Source: Sporobolomyces roseus (Eukaryota; Basidiomycota; Microbotryomycetes; Sporidiobolales; Sporidiobolaceae). Taken from it: a stretch of DNA of 64,000 bases. A model generated the notes under the pieces. It did no database searches, had not been told where the DNA came from, and worked only from the letters and a program-made list of their open reading frames with translations. The stretch lies in assembly GCA_016617785.1 (NCBI GenBank), contig JADILM010000006.1, positions 124,001-188,000 on the forward strand, given 5' to 3'. This document shows, piece after piece, positions 23,345 to 35,186 of the stretch (positions are counted from its first letter, which is position 1; each line of letters begins with the position of its first letter). The position numbers and the translations under genes were made by a program.

Positions 23345-25691
23345 ATGCTAGCAGACCTCGATTTAGCTCTCAAACAACCTTTACAACTCGTACGAAAGCT
23401 CTTCAATGAAAATGGTTCAACTCTGGATGGATTCGAAGATCGAGTCGAATCAACGTTCCAATCCTTGCTCAACGATGCCAGAGATCAAGTGAGCTCACTC
23501 GACTATCTACTAGGGACCATAACTGATGTTTGGAGAGCGCGACTAGCTTCCTGCAATCACTTCATTGTCGAGAAACTCGAATTCACCGAAAGCTGGTTCT
23601 TTGGTAAAGTTCAGAGCGATGGTACAGGATACTGGATATGGGAGTGAACTGTACAAGGCGATAGGGAACAAGGATGAGTTACTGATGTATGGAATAGAAG
23701 AGACGGATGAAGGGAATTCATCGGTAAGAGTTTCGCAAACTTGAAACGATCTCCTCCCGAGTATAGGAGCTGATGGGTTTTTTGACGTTCTCTTAGTCGG
23801 CTCATGAGGATTACTCGAAGTTGAAGGAGAGACAAGTGTTCTACATTGTCAGTCCGCCGGGAGAAACGAACTGGGTCAAAGAGGTTCGTTTAATCTGAGC
23901 TCTTGCATCTGCACAAGGCAGACTTGACTGATGGAGGAGCCTTGACATCGAACAGAGTCTTGACGGTGTTTCGAATCAAGGTTCGTCGAGGTATTGCTAG
24001 CACATCAATCGTTCGCACGCTGATCTGCTTCTTGCTGGTACGAACAGATATCGAATCAGCTTTATCGAATCTCTCGCTCTCTTCCTCCACTGCTTCTACG
24101 AGCTCTCCAGAAGCGTCAACATCACTGCCGAATAAGATCCCTCTACCTTTCGAACCAAATTTCGGGATCATTGCAAAGGTAGAGCAATTTCTCTGTCCAT
24201 CTACCTTACGTGGCTGATGGTCCAGATGATTCCTCTACAGATTTACACCGACTTTGGAGACAAGATGCGCTCTACCGATACTTACGAGTTTGTCGGAATC
24301 ATCGGTGAAACTCCGTGAGCTCTTCTCTCCCGCTCGCAAGTCTGATTCGCTTACTCAGCCGCTTCTACAGCCTGACAAACGCCTTCGACGTCTTCGAGCA
24401 TGCCGACTCTACCCCTCCTCCAGTAGTTCCAGCACTCCACGTCCTCTACACCCTCCCTTCCCCCTCTCCGCTGCCCACCTCTTCCGAAATCACACGAGCA
24501 GATGCCGAAACTTTACGGAGTGAAATAATCGAATACCTAGCGAGTGAGCTGGATGGGGATTCAGAAGCGGCTGAATGGTCGCTCTTAGCTCTGATCGCAA
24601 GAATGTACGATCGCCCTTTGGCTTCTCCTTTCTCTCCATTCCCACACCAGCTGACATCTGTTCTACTACTCAGTCATACCCGTCACGCGACCGGTCTCGC
24701 ACTAGGTTCCCTCTCCCTGAACCTTTCCTTCCCAACCCATTCTCCCTCATCTTCTGTCTCCTCATCATTCACAGCACTCCTCTCTTCCCTCCTCCCCGCC
24801 CTCGCTCCCCTCTCACCAACCATCTCGAGTCTCAATGATCCAGAAACCCGTTTCTCTCCTCGAAGCAGGGATGAATCACTCGATGCTGGATTGTTGCAGT
24901 TGAGGAGTGGGACGAATGTGTTGATCGATTTGAGAGGTTTGGGAGAAGGGAAATTGAATGATACTGGTTCGTTTCATCACCTCTTCCATCTTTCGAGATA
25001 GCGGATCTGATGGATCGATGAGATGGCGAACAGGAGTGAGGAACTTGAGAAACCTTTCAACTACGATCTCTCAACAGAAATTGGCGTATGAATTCCCATT
25101 CTCTAGTTTCGATCTAGAGACGGATCTGGGATTCATTGTGTTGAGCGAAGGGAAAGCTATTGTACCCGTATGTACTTTCTTTCGAATTCAGCTCAAATCC
25201 CGGGTACCCGGCTGAGCTGTTTCGTAAGGATGTTGTACAGACTGATTGCGTCGTATACGTTGAACCGTCGAAACAATCTACAACACCGATATCTTCATCG
25301 AAAGAGAAACTCTCCTCCTTCAGATCTTTCATTCATTCGACGAAGAACTCTTCATTCTCCATTCCTCCTACCATGTCTGACGTACGTCTCTTGTGATTCT
25401 TCTGCGTACCTCTCAGCTGCTGACGATTAAATTTGACTACAGGTGATTCAAACCGATTTCGTTTCACGCCGTCAATCCTCTCATTCCGGAGGAGGAGGAG
25501 CCATGACACAAGAAGACTTGTTGTTCCGAATGACTGTCAGTCGATTAATGGCTCTCAGTTGGGGGAGACGGGAGTTGGACGAGGAGAGTTGGATGAGGAC
25601 TGCCGAGTTGGACGAGAGGAGGAAAGAGAGAGTTCCGAGTGTCGTGAGGGAACAGGAGAAGAGGAGGAAAGAGAAGGCGATGGAACAGTAG
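23345..25691 (+). CDS. MCMBP: Mini-chromosome maintenance complex-binding protein
   Basis: Ten exons join in phase to 585 residues: 23345-23488, 23547-23723, 23797-23883, 23956-23980, 24048-24178, 24241-24314, 24371-24966, 25034-25167, 25241-25381, 25443-25691. MCMBP binds MCM3-7 in place of MCM2 and helps MCM assembly and unloading. Family marks are LVRKLFNENG near the start, SLVKFRAMVQDTGYGSELYK, the RQVFYIVSPPGETNWVKE block, YTDFGDKMRSTDTYEFVGII, GLLQLRSGTNVLIDLRGLGE, and LGFIVLSEGKAIVP near the C terminus. The length is close to the 642-aa human protein. Exon 4 is only 25 nt. Confidence 0.88.
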
Positions 25692-26260
25692 GAATAATAG
25701 AACGAAGCCGTGGTGAATACCTACGGATCTTGACCGCAAGTGCGAGTGAAGCGCAAAAGAGTCGAAAGGAGTAAGAACTCTTGACGGCGAGCAAAGGAGC
25801 CGTCACGGCTAGGAATCGAGATAGGCTAAACAGAAGTAGGAGAGGAAATGGATGATGATTGGCTCTGTGAGCGTCGGGTCTGGAGCGTATCGGCTTCGTT
25901 GTCGTTCGAGAGAACCACCTCTTCTTCGTTTTCCATTTTGCGAACAGAAATCGCTCGTTCCGTCTCTCGCCACTGTGTTCTTTTCTGGCACGTCGTCTTC
26001 TCTTCGTTGCTATCCTGATCTACCCCTCGAGCGAAACGTCGAAAGTTGAAAAACTCGACTGCGAAGCTGACCTTATGAAATTTATTCCTCGAATTTACTG
26101 ACGTCTCAAAGCGGTGCAACCTCCCTTCTTCTCCCTCTTCCACTCCTCGCTCAGTCCCTTACAAAGACCACTCATCCATATAGTACGTACCTCCGACTGA
26201 TATCTCTACTCTACCAGCCACTCATACTTCTCTCTTTCTTTAGCAACTCTCCTTTAAAGA
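25692..26260. other. Intergenic region upstream of the CaaX mini-protein
   Basis: It contains the MCMBP 3' end and the promoter of the small gene at 26261. A 105-codon antisense frame (26143-25826) has no motif and no splice support. The last 120 bp are CT-rich, as in other promoters in this window. Confidence 0.45.
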
Positions 26261-26608
26261 ATGGCTTACCCTCCCTCTACTTCCTCGTCAAACGCGATTC
26301 AAGCCGCACTAGATCGTCGAGACACTATGCAAACTGTTCAATTATCGGACGCCGAGAACAACGAGGGAAGAAGTTTGAACGTTGTGGATGAACAAACCCC
26401 TGGAGATGAACTCGAGAGACAAGAGAGGGAAACTATGAGGTTGAAAGGTGGTTGCTTTAGTTTGGAACCCTGTGGGTAAGCAACGAAACTTTCCCATCTT
26501 GTTTACGAGAGTAAGAGGAGAGCGTGCTGATGCTTTTGTTGAGCGATCTTTCGATGATGCTAAAGGTGTAACGCCGATTGTTGTTGCATTCCTTGCACTA
26601 TCATGTAG
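26261..26608 (+). CDS. Small Cys-rich protein ending in a CaaX box
   Basis: The unspliced frame would stop after 72 codons at EPCG. A 90-nt intron (26476-26565: GTAAGC donor, CTGAT branch box, AAAG acceptor) removes that stop and joins exons 26261-26475 and 26566-26608 in phase, giving 85 residues. The new end reads CGCNADCCCIPCTIM: a cluster of six cysteines finishing in C-T-I-M, a classical CaaX motif for farnesylation or geranylgeranylation, with upstream Cys suited to palmitoylation. A preceding MRLKGGCFSLEPC resembles short lipidated proteins seen across fungi. It probably sits on a membrane surface. The function is unknown. Confidence 0.65.
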
Positions 26609-27077
26609 TTACTTCTACGTCGACGCTACGAATGTGATGGCTGGCGTTGGGAAGAAACAACGGATGGACGTTTCGACTCTTCGCATCGATTTTCAATTTT
26701 CACTACTTGCTCATTTCTTGTTGTTTCCCCTTGTATTCTCCGCTTGTTCAATGTATCTTTAATTCTAGCCCAGCGTCTCCTTCTGAAAAGTGACATAAAG
26801 AGAGAATGGTTTTCTGATGGAAACGAGCGAAGTTTTTGCAACAATTGAGAAGAATGAATGAGAGAAAAGTACATGTGTCGAAAATAGGAAAAGGGAAGAC
26901 GATACTAGATGAGCCAATTAAGACCTCCGAGTACCTTTGGACTGCTTTCCTTCTTCCTCCTCTCGTCTTTCCAACCTCTCTGCAGGTTTTCCCTCAAATT
27001 TTCATCCGTCAAGATCCCTTCGAGTTCCTTTTCTCTCTTCCTCTATTCCTCTATCCTAACCGTGTTGGACTATTGGC
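26609..27077. other. Convergent 3' region between the CaaX gene and SNU13
   Basis: The stop codons of the two flanking genes face each other here. Only short frames are seen. The stretch most likely carries the two 3' UTRs and polyadenylation signals. Confidence 0.45.
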
Positions 27078-27598
27078 TTAGATGAGGAGACGTTCGATTT
27101 GACCCTGTGCGTCGGATACAGCGAGAAACATTAGCGGCTATCTTCTCCGAAAAGGATTCCTCGAAAATGAAGCGTACCTTGATGGTATCAATTTGAGACC
27201 TCAATTCCCTAGCCTCGTTAGTAGTGATCGAGGCAGCGATAACTGGCCTCGAAACACCACAAGCACGACCGAGAGCGGTTTTGGAGGGAACGAAAACGTA
27301 AGGAACGTTCTTGTCTTCACAGAGGAGGGGCAAGTGGAGCAAGATCTCGATGGGTTCGGTATCGGCAGTCATGATAATGAATTCACAGATACCACGGTTG
27401 AGGGTCTATATATCATAATCTCAAGTCAGAAGTTGGTAGTGAAAAAAAGAGGGAAAGGAGAACAAGTCGTACCTTGGTAGCTTCATTAGCACCCTTCTTG
27501 AGTTGCTTGTAGTGAGAAGCTTGTTGAACTAAATCGAGGATAGAGTTTGTGAGAGTGGAATCGGCGAGAGGGAACGCTTTGGGGTTGACTTCTGCCAT
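27078..27598 (-). CDS. SNU13: Snu13 / 15.5K, L7Ae-family snRNP and snoRNP protein
   Basis: Three exons (27598-27473, 27405-27178, 27104-27078) give 126 residues, against 128 in human NHP2L1. Snu13 binds kink-turn RNA in U4 snRNA and box C/D snoRNAs, seeding U4/U6.U5 tri-snRNP and snoRNP assembly in the nucleus. Near-identical blocks are [37 protein letters not shown] and [14 protein letters not shown], with the family ending IERLLI. The last exon codes for eight residues and the stop. The gene is divergent from the macrodomain gene, with 275 bp between starts. Confidence 0.95.
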
Positions 27599-27873
27599 TG
27601 CTTGGTTTGATGAGGGAATGGGTTTGCGGAGAGTGGTAGTAGTAGTTGTGTTTTGTGTGTTGGTGGTGAGCTCACGTCCAGGGATCCCTGCTCGTCTATT
27701 GATGGTATGTGGAAAGGAAAGAAGGAAGCAGTAACTTTTTTTCTTCCTTTCGACGTCTCGTTCAATCAATCGCCTCCCCCTGAGCAGCAAATTCATAACA
27801 TTTACTCTCGAAATTGAGAAGTCATCCTGAAAAGTTGATCGAGGGTCTCGCTCCTCCTCCTCTTCACTTTCAA

Positions 27874-29397
27874 ATGAGTAAACGTTCACCAGAACCAGAC
27901 ATGTCCAACTCAACGGAACCCGAATCGAAACAAGTCAAACTCTCTACTCCTCCACCTCAAGCAATTGATTCCTCGACCCCCTCATCATCCGAACCCACTT
28001 CTACCACAACTCCAAAAGGTGAACCTTTACCTCCCGTATCACCAGCAGCAGAAACTCAAGAACTTTCACAAGAGAAAGACGAAGAGAAGGAGGAGAAGAG
28101 GACAGAGGGAATCAAGATTGAGGATTTGAATCCGATTAGAGCGATGTATCAAGAGAAATCATTACAGGGTTGGCCAGAGGATGAACAGGATCAAGTAGAG
28201 TATCCTTACAGTGAGGTCTTTAATGAGAAAGTTTACATTTGGTCAGTTCGAAAACTCTTCGCTCAGATTCTCGCTTGAATCGACAAACTAATGATGATCA
28301 TTTCGTTGACAGGCGTGGTGACATCACTGTAAGCTCTCCTTTCTGCTTCAGACGTCGACGATATGACTGAGTAGAAGTGGAGCCCACAGAAACTCGAAAC
28401 CGATTGTATTGTCAATGCAGCGAACAAATCCTTACTCGGCGGTGGAGGAGGTAACGTTCCCTTTCCTCTCCCATACTCTCATGCTCTCACTCACTCTCTC
28501 TCTTATATAGTGGACGGAGCGATTCATTCAGCGTCCGGACCTCGACTCTACGAAGCGTGCAAACTCCTCAAAGGTGCGAAAACGGGTGAAACGAAACTCA
28601 CTCGAGGTTTCAAACTCCCTTCGAAATACGTTGCGCATACTGTTGGTCCAATTTACTCGAAGGGGAAGAAGGTAAAGTGTGAGGAGGAATTGAGGAGTTG
28701 TTATAGGGGTACTATGGAGTTGTGTGTCAAGGAGGGGATCAGGAGCGTTGCGTTCTCGGGGATTTCAACTGGAGTGTATGTTCACTTCTCCCAGTCACCG
28801 TGCGTTGAGGTTAAGAGCCGAACTCACGGGGATTGCGAGGGGGAAACAGGTATGGCTATCCGATTGATGATGCTGCTGCGGTAGCGTGCGATGAAGTGAG
28901 GAAATTCTTGGAGAATGAGGACGGTGGAAAGGTAAGCCATCTCTCTCTTCGTCCAGGCATCGAGCGTTCTTCTGGCTGATGTGAAGAGACGAGCGAATTT
29001 ACAGATTGATCAAATCATTTTCTGTAATTTCCGTCAAGTCGACGTCAACTCTTGTGAGTCCTCTGTCTCTCCTTTGCCTCTAGACTCAGAGAGAAGTACT
29101 GATCGTGTGCTCTACCTTTCGACAGACCTCGATAACCTCCCTTCCTACTTCCCTCCCCCTCCTGCTTCAACCGACGAATCCACGTCTCCTTCAGCCGCTC
29201 AAGAGACAGAAGCCGCAGACTCGACGAAAGGTAAAGAGAAGGATCTTGAACCCGCACAAAAAGAGGAGAAAGAAGGAGAAGGAGAAAGTAAAGAGGAAGA
29301 AACGGAGAAACCCAAGAAAGGATTGAAAAGGTCGCAATCAAAATCTAGCCCGAGGAAACAAGGGAAGGAAACTCATCCTGTCAAGGATAAATTGTGA
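27874..29397 (+). CDS. Macrodomain protein, MacroD-type ADP-ribosyl hydrolase
   Basis: Seven exons (27874-28241, 28313-28328, 28390-28450, 28511-28775, 28850-28931, 29005-29053, 29126-29397) give 370 residues. Macrodomains of this class remove mono-ADP-ribose from acidic residues or deacetylate O-acetyl-ADP-ribose. The MacroD marks are [20 protein letters not shown] (ADP-ribose-binding loop 1, with the substrate Asn), [23 protein letters not shown], and [15 protein letters not shown] (loop 2). The N-terminal 120 residues are acidic and disordered; the C-terminal 90 are Lys/Glu-rich and may target the nucleus. The second exon is only 16 nt. A start 27 bp downstream is possible. Confidence 0.88.
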
Positions 29398-29691
29398 GGA
29401 GTAGGAAGAGGATATGGACACTCGGTGAGGGAAGGAGGTGTAAATAGGGAAACGCTTTTCGTTTAGTTTCGCAAATTAGTAGAATACCTGGAAATCGTTG
29501 TTCTCGTTCTCATTCTCTCGAGTGTTTCTCGTAGCCGTTAGTGAGATAGAGAGCAACGAAGAAAGAGAGCGAGTATTTCATTCTTTGGACTTGGAAATTT
29601 CAAACGCGAGTGACCGCGACCTTTTTTGACCTCCTTCTATCTCCACTCTCGCTTCTCCTACTCTCTCCTACACTTCAAAAGCAACACTACA

Positions 29692-31025
29692 ATGAGTGAG
29701 CTGCACATCTCTCCCCTCTACACGCTATAGCGCGTGTCTAACTGAACTTGATAATTCTTGATCTTTGAAAGGTTACGGAGGAGGATTCCTAGCTGGTTCA
29801 CAAGCTTCAAACAGTTCCCCAAATGGTGGAGGTGGAAAGGTACATTCCCTCCTCTGTTCCCTTCAACACTCCTAGCTGATCGTGTCGAGTTGGAGGTCCT
29901 CCACAGAAGAGTGGAAGTACCGCTTTGAGACCTGTAACGATTCATCAAGTCTTATCAGCGGATCAAGCGTTTGGTGATGCGGAATTCACGATTGATGGTC
30001 AAGAAGCCAAAGAGGTAAGTCTTCCTATGTTCAGGAGAAGGAGAGAGAGGAGTAATGCTGATTGAGAGGGTCGGGGAGGGGAATAGATCACGTTGGTTGC
30101 GTGTATTAGAAGCGTTAATCAGACTACTACTCAAGCTACTTTCTTGATTGAAGATGGAACCGGTACGTCTAACGATTTATTCCTCGAGATTTCGCAAAGA
30201 TTCTCGTTTTCCAGGTTCTTGTTTCGCTGACACCAATCGAATGTGCTTTTGGAGGATATAGGTCAGATTGATTGTCGTATGTGGATCGAATCAGGAGATG
30301 CTTCAGGAGAAGTAGATCCTCGTATCGCTGCCCTCGAGTACGTCGAACTTCTTCTCTCGACTTGGCGTCTTTCCGGCTAATGTGAAGAGAGGTTGTTCAT
30401 CGTAGGAACAACCACTATGTCCGAATCATTGGATCCATCAAGACGTTCGCAGAGAAGCGACACATCAACGCACAACGAGTTCGAGCGATTGAGGATTTCA
30501 ATGAAATCAGTTTTCATTTGATCGAGACTGCTTATGTTCACAAATACATCACATTGGGTGCTGTAGGTTCTCTTTTCGTTCACTCATCATGTCCGTGTGG
30601 AACTGACGAGAGAGCTTTTGAGTATCTATACAGCCTGGAGGAGGTGATGTAAACATGGTGACTGATCGACCATATGACGGTAACGGAGCGAACCCTTACA
30701 CGGTCGATAATGGAGGAGGTGGAGGAGGAGTCTCAATCCCTTCGGATCTCCCACAAGGTTCGAGAACAATCTTGAAATTCTTGAAAGAACAAGAAGCGAA
30801 TGGAATGGCAGGGGATGAAGGAGTTCATATTGATGCGATCAAGAGACATTTGGGTAATGGAGTGAGTCAGGAGAAGTGTAGGGATATGTGTCAGCAGTTG
30901 TTGGACGATGGATTGTTGTATACTACTCTCGATGATGAACAGTACGTACTCTCTTTCTCTCTCTCTCTCTTTCTGAACTCGATAGACTGACGACGATCCT
31001 CGTTCACAGCTGGTTGTGCACATAA
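29692..31025 (+). CDS. RFA2: Replication protein A subunit 2 (RPA32)
   Basis: Eight exons (29692-29695, 29772-29839, 29907-30014, 30087-30162, 30262-30337, 30406-30562, 30634-30941, 31010-31025) join in phase to 270 residues. RPA binds single-stranded DNA in replication, repair and recombination. The protein shows the Gly/Ser-rich N terminus that is phosphorylated in other species, an OB fold (about 40-150; VNQTTTQATFLIEDGTGQID and HYVRIIGSIKTF are typical), a Gly linker, and a C-terminal winged helix (about 205-270; MAGDEGVHIDAI). The first exon has four coding bases, ATGA. The last exon codes for five residues and the stop. Confidence 0.92.
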
Positions 31026-31645
31026 GAAAGGTTACGTCGAGATCGTTTTCGTTTCTTCGCTCTGTTTCGTACACCCTTGTATTCCCTCTCTTTTCAGTCC
31101 CTCTGCAACTCTAGTCCTTTGCAATTGTATCTACATACTCTGCCTGCGTCTGCAGGGTTGTGGCACCTTCGCTCGAGGGTGGAGGAGTCTGTTGCGACGG
31201 ATTATCGTTCTCATTTTCGAATTCTCCAAGTCCGATTACCGCGCGTTCTCCGCGGATCGATTCCTAGCTCAACGTGTAGCAACTTCGAGTAAACCTTTCG
31301 TTACCTGCAAAGGCTTTTTGTTGGCGGGACGTAATTCTGCGAGGCGAAAACCTCGTGAGTGAAAGTCGACGCACTACAAAGACATTTCCTCTCGATCTCC
31401 TTTACTAGAGGTGGTGTCCAGGATTCGTTGTCTCGTGCAAGCTGCCCAGTCACCCTTGTCGCTCCTGGGGGCTCGTGGAGCCTTCTGAGTATGGCGGAAT
31501 CTGTTGATCGCTACCTTCGCGGTTCGAACTGGTTTGAGCGCTCAGCCGGTGAACTCGCGTAAACTTTTGCTACTATCGATTGCCACAAGTATTAGAGTAA
31601 GTAAGAGAGACAACAAGAAAGAGTTCTACAGTAAGAGAGAGTAAT
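31026..31645. other. Convergent intergenic region, possible structured RNA
   Basis: This lies between the RFA2 and SAC2-like stop codons. No protein frame is convincing. Unlike most spacers here it is not CT-rich and shows local self-complementarity, for example TGCGAGG against CCTCGTG at about 31337-31357 and a GGGGGCTCGTGGAGCC stretch near 31468-31483. A GGTTCGAACT at about 31520-31529 looks like a tRNA B box but has no matching T stem. It may be only two long 3' UTRs. Confidence 0.3.
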
Positions 31646-34600
31646 CTATAGCCAAATAGCTCTGTACAAAGCGTGACTGAGTTTATCGACTAAAGGTGTC
31701 TGAGCCTTCGATTCAGCGAGCCTACACAGAACGCATCAGCTCAATTTAAGGAGAGAGTAAGCAAGGAACATACGATATGATATCCTTCTCTGTAATCCAA
31801 TCTTCATCGACCGCACCGACTTTCTCTCCCTCTTCTTTCAATTTCTCGACGATCCTTCCCACAACCTCTTTCGCACTTTTCCTCTTCTCTCCATCATCAC
31901 CGTCCCCCCCATTCCTACTCTCGATGATCTGGCTAGTCCCAGTTGGGCTCGAAACCTTGATCGCATCTCTCCTCAACGCTTTGAAAGCGATGTAATGAGT
32001 TTCTCCTTCATCTGCTCCAGTGGTTGAAGGAGTCGCAGATCCACTCTTAGTAGGAGTCGTAGGGATCGAACCGGGTAATCGAAGTGGTTTCAATCCCATC
32101 GAAGCCGAGAGTCGAGATCCGACGTTTCGAGCGCTGATCGATTCTTTACGCTCCTTCGAAGGACTCTGAGTCTTGAGAGTATAGGTTCGGATCTTCTCGG
32201 TTGCGTCACTGGCGGCGTAGCGGAGGAGGAAACCATAGTTCTCGGTCGGGTTCGAGGTGGAAGAATCGAGAGAGGAAAGGATGTAGGCCCCGGTTTGAAG
32301 TGAGAGGATAGAACCGGTAGGGATTCGCACAGAGCTGACAACCTGTGACCAGACGAACAAGGTTAACACGCAATCAAAAGTAAACTAGCTCAGACAGCTC
32401 ACCTTTTGAAGAGTAAACTCGTATTGAACAATGTAAACCGCTTTGTTCGTCAAAAGCAGTACCTTCTCCTCGAATTTACCTCCTTTTCCCGGTCTCACAG
32501 TGTCATGCTCACTGGGAGAAAGTAAAGTCCATCCACCGAGCTTCTCCTCTCCTTCGAGCAATACCTCTTGAGTCGAAGTTTCGATAGCTTCTTGTCGGAT
32601 TTGAGCGAGTCGCAAGATCTCTCGAGGATCCGAGGTTTCGAGTCGTTCAGAGAATTCTTCGAATGCGTATCGATTGACACCGAGGATGTAGTCGAGACTT
32701 GCTTGCTTGAAGAAATCTGTCAGTCTCACCGATTCTGATGAGTTTTGTTCATCTCGCAAGCTCATAAAAATGGAGACTGACCAGTGACAACCGAATTACC
32801 CAACCTGACAATCGAGTTCGAAGCGTCGTTGAGAGCACCCAAAAAGTTCCGCTTTCCCGTTCTCGTAAAGTCTCCCTTTAAAGCCGAGGTTCCAGCATAC
32901 TCTCGACTGATCGCATCACCGTTGTCGGCCCAAAGAGAGTTGAAAGCGACATCGAGTGCATCGTGTAAACCGGGAGTCTCGCCTGAAGCAATTCCGAGAT
33001 GAACGAGATGTCGATTGAGTACCCATCGCGAAATTGCGCTCTGTACAACATTCGTTCGCTGTGAGAAGTAGGTATACGTTAGTTAGAGGCTTCGAAGAAT
33101 TAGCGTAAGGCTCTCACTCACGTCAAGCGAATCGATACAGTTGATTCGACAAACTCCAGTTTGTACAGAGTAGGTTTCTTCAGGAGTTGACCAGAAAGTG
33201 CTGTAGGTCGATGAGGAGTGAGATCCTGGATCAAGCGAAGACTGAACTAGAGAGGCTCACCGAAGTTCTTCAAGATCGTCTCGGATCTTTTCGATCAGAT
33301 CTGCAATTTTCTCGTAATGCATTCCCTTCGTCAAATGATGGAAATCCCATCTACACGGAGCGAGCGAGTCAGTTTATGAGCGGGAAAAGAGATCGAGGAA
33401 ATTGAGCGTACTCGACATATCTAGAAGCGAGCCTCTATCAGCATCTTGTTTGAAAGCAGAAGACGAAACCTCGCAACTCACCGTACTTTCTCCTCTGGCT
33501 TATTCATACTCTCCATTCCCTCTCTGAACGCTCCAACAACTGCTCCTTCCTTCCCACTCTGCTCCGCCAGATTGACAAGTACCAATCTTCCATACCTCGC
33601 TTCTAACGCATCGATATGTTTCGTCATCGCCTCTGTCGAATCCTTCTGCGTCCTCTCGAGTACCGGCGGAGGTTTGAGAGCCCACGGACTCTGAGACCAA
33701 TACGCAGGGATGCTCCCTCGAATCTGAACGAACGAACAATGATGTTTGACGCCATCTCGGATGCAGGAAACGATGAATTCTGTTTCGACGAAATTCGCGA
33801 CTCCTCCACTCGAATTGATCCCTCGTCGTTGATAGCGGAGTCCGGGTCGTTCGATTGATCGGCGAGAGATCAGAACGAGGGTGAGGTCGATCGAGGTGGG
33901 AGAATCGGGGTCGATTGTTAAATTGAGGGATTGATAGGGTTGGAGAGGGAGGGGGACGGTAAGTTCTTGAGCGAAACCTTGTTGAAGGACGATAATGTAC
34001 GAGTGGAGCTGTGAGCCAACAGAGTACATCAGTTACAAGATCTTTTTAGATTGAAAGAATCGGAAAGCTCACTCCTGCAGCGACAAATGAAGACAAGAGA
34101 TGGGCGTTAAACCAGAATCGCTTGTCCGCTCGACGCCATAGAGGAAGGTGATCAAACGACTCTCCCTTGCCCTTCGATTCTGCCGCTTTCGCTTGCAACG
34201 TTCGAGTAATGTCGGTTTCGAACGAGAAGTAGAGTCCTCGGAAGGTTCGGATCGTTTCGGCGATCAACTTGTCGTCGAGTTCCTTCTGCGACTCGCGCAC
34301 GTCGGCATCATCTTCGAGAGGAGAAGGGTTTGTCGCTTCTGCTGTGGTCGCGGCGAGGGAGCTCGAATCGGTAGAATCGACAGGTTTCGCTTCGTTGGGA
34401 TCTTCTACAGTCTTCTTGTGGGAGTCTGAAGCCTCCTGAGTGTTCGAAGCGTTCGAGGCTAGATCTGGTTCGGTTGAAGAAGCTGGAGTAGAGGTCTTGT
34501 TGCGAGAGAAAGCTCGTTGCAGCCAGAGAGGACGTTTCGATGTTGCGGGAGTGACGATAGGTGCCGCGTCCGCTTCTTCCTCCTCCTCTGTATCGCTGCT

Positions 34601-35186
34601 GCTGCTATCCGAGTCGTTTCCACCTTTCGTCTTCGAGCTGAGGACACTTCCGATTGAAGAAACTGATTGACGGTATCGAGCTTGTCGCGCGGCATGCTTT
34701 GTGATGATTGACTGAGATGCGTCGAAGGATGCGAGTGGTATGGCGATGAGGGAGACGACAGTTCGAAGTTTAGAAGAGTGGGGATCAGGGAGGGTAGCAG
34801 CGTGAGTTGAATCGGCAATCAAGATGAGGTAGTTGTCTAGACGTCTTATAGGTGAGTACAGCATCTTCAGAGGTGATCATGAGCAAGATAGACTCACCTG
34901 CGAAGCCTTGAAGTAAACCAGCGATTCCATCAACAACGAGTAACATCTCATCCGATTCTTTCTCCTCTTGCCAATCGCCGAGTTGTGTAGGTGCATTACT
35001 CTTCCACTTCACAAGTACTGCACTCCCTCTGTATGTTCCACGAGCTGTCGAGTCGAAAGGTCGAATGATCAGACCTTGAGTCGTCGAGCGAACCGCGAGT
35101 TTGCGATGAACTCTCGACATTGGAGGGACACTAGCTGATGCTGGTAAAGTTCGATTGTTTGGCCAAGTGCTAGACTGAGTCGGCAT
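31646..35186 (-). CDS. SAC-domain phosphoinositide phosphatase, SAC2/INPP5F type
   Basis: A multi-exon gene of roughly a thousand residues. The SAC domain runs from about residue 30, with an acidic insert between an NYLILIADST segment and a FDHLPLWRRADKRFWFN block. The catalytic CX5R loop reads C-I-D-S-L-D-R-T followed by NVVQSAISRW; an intron lies between Asp and Arg (donor near 33121). After the SAC domain comes an hSac2-type homology segment (QASLDYILGVNRYAFEEF) and a region with KVLLLTNKAVYIVQYEF, typical of INPP5F. These enzymes dephosphorylate PI4P or other monophosphates on endosomal and Golgi membranes. The last exon gives the tail LAESKAQTPLVDKLSHALYR plus a few residues. I did not fix every splice site. 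Confidence 0.82.

Noticed and set aside
25826..26143. A 105-codon minus-strand frame upstream of the CaaX gene
   Set aside because: It has no motif, no splice partner, and overlaps the promoter of the CaaX gene on the other strand.
31519..31532. tRNA B-box-like GCGGTTCGAACTGG
   Set aside because: The flanking bases do not form a T stem, and no A box or cloverleaf could be drawn.
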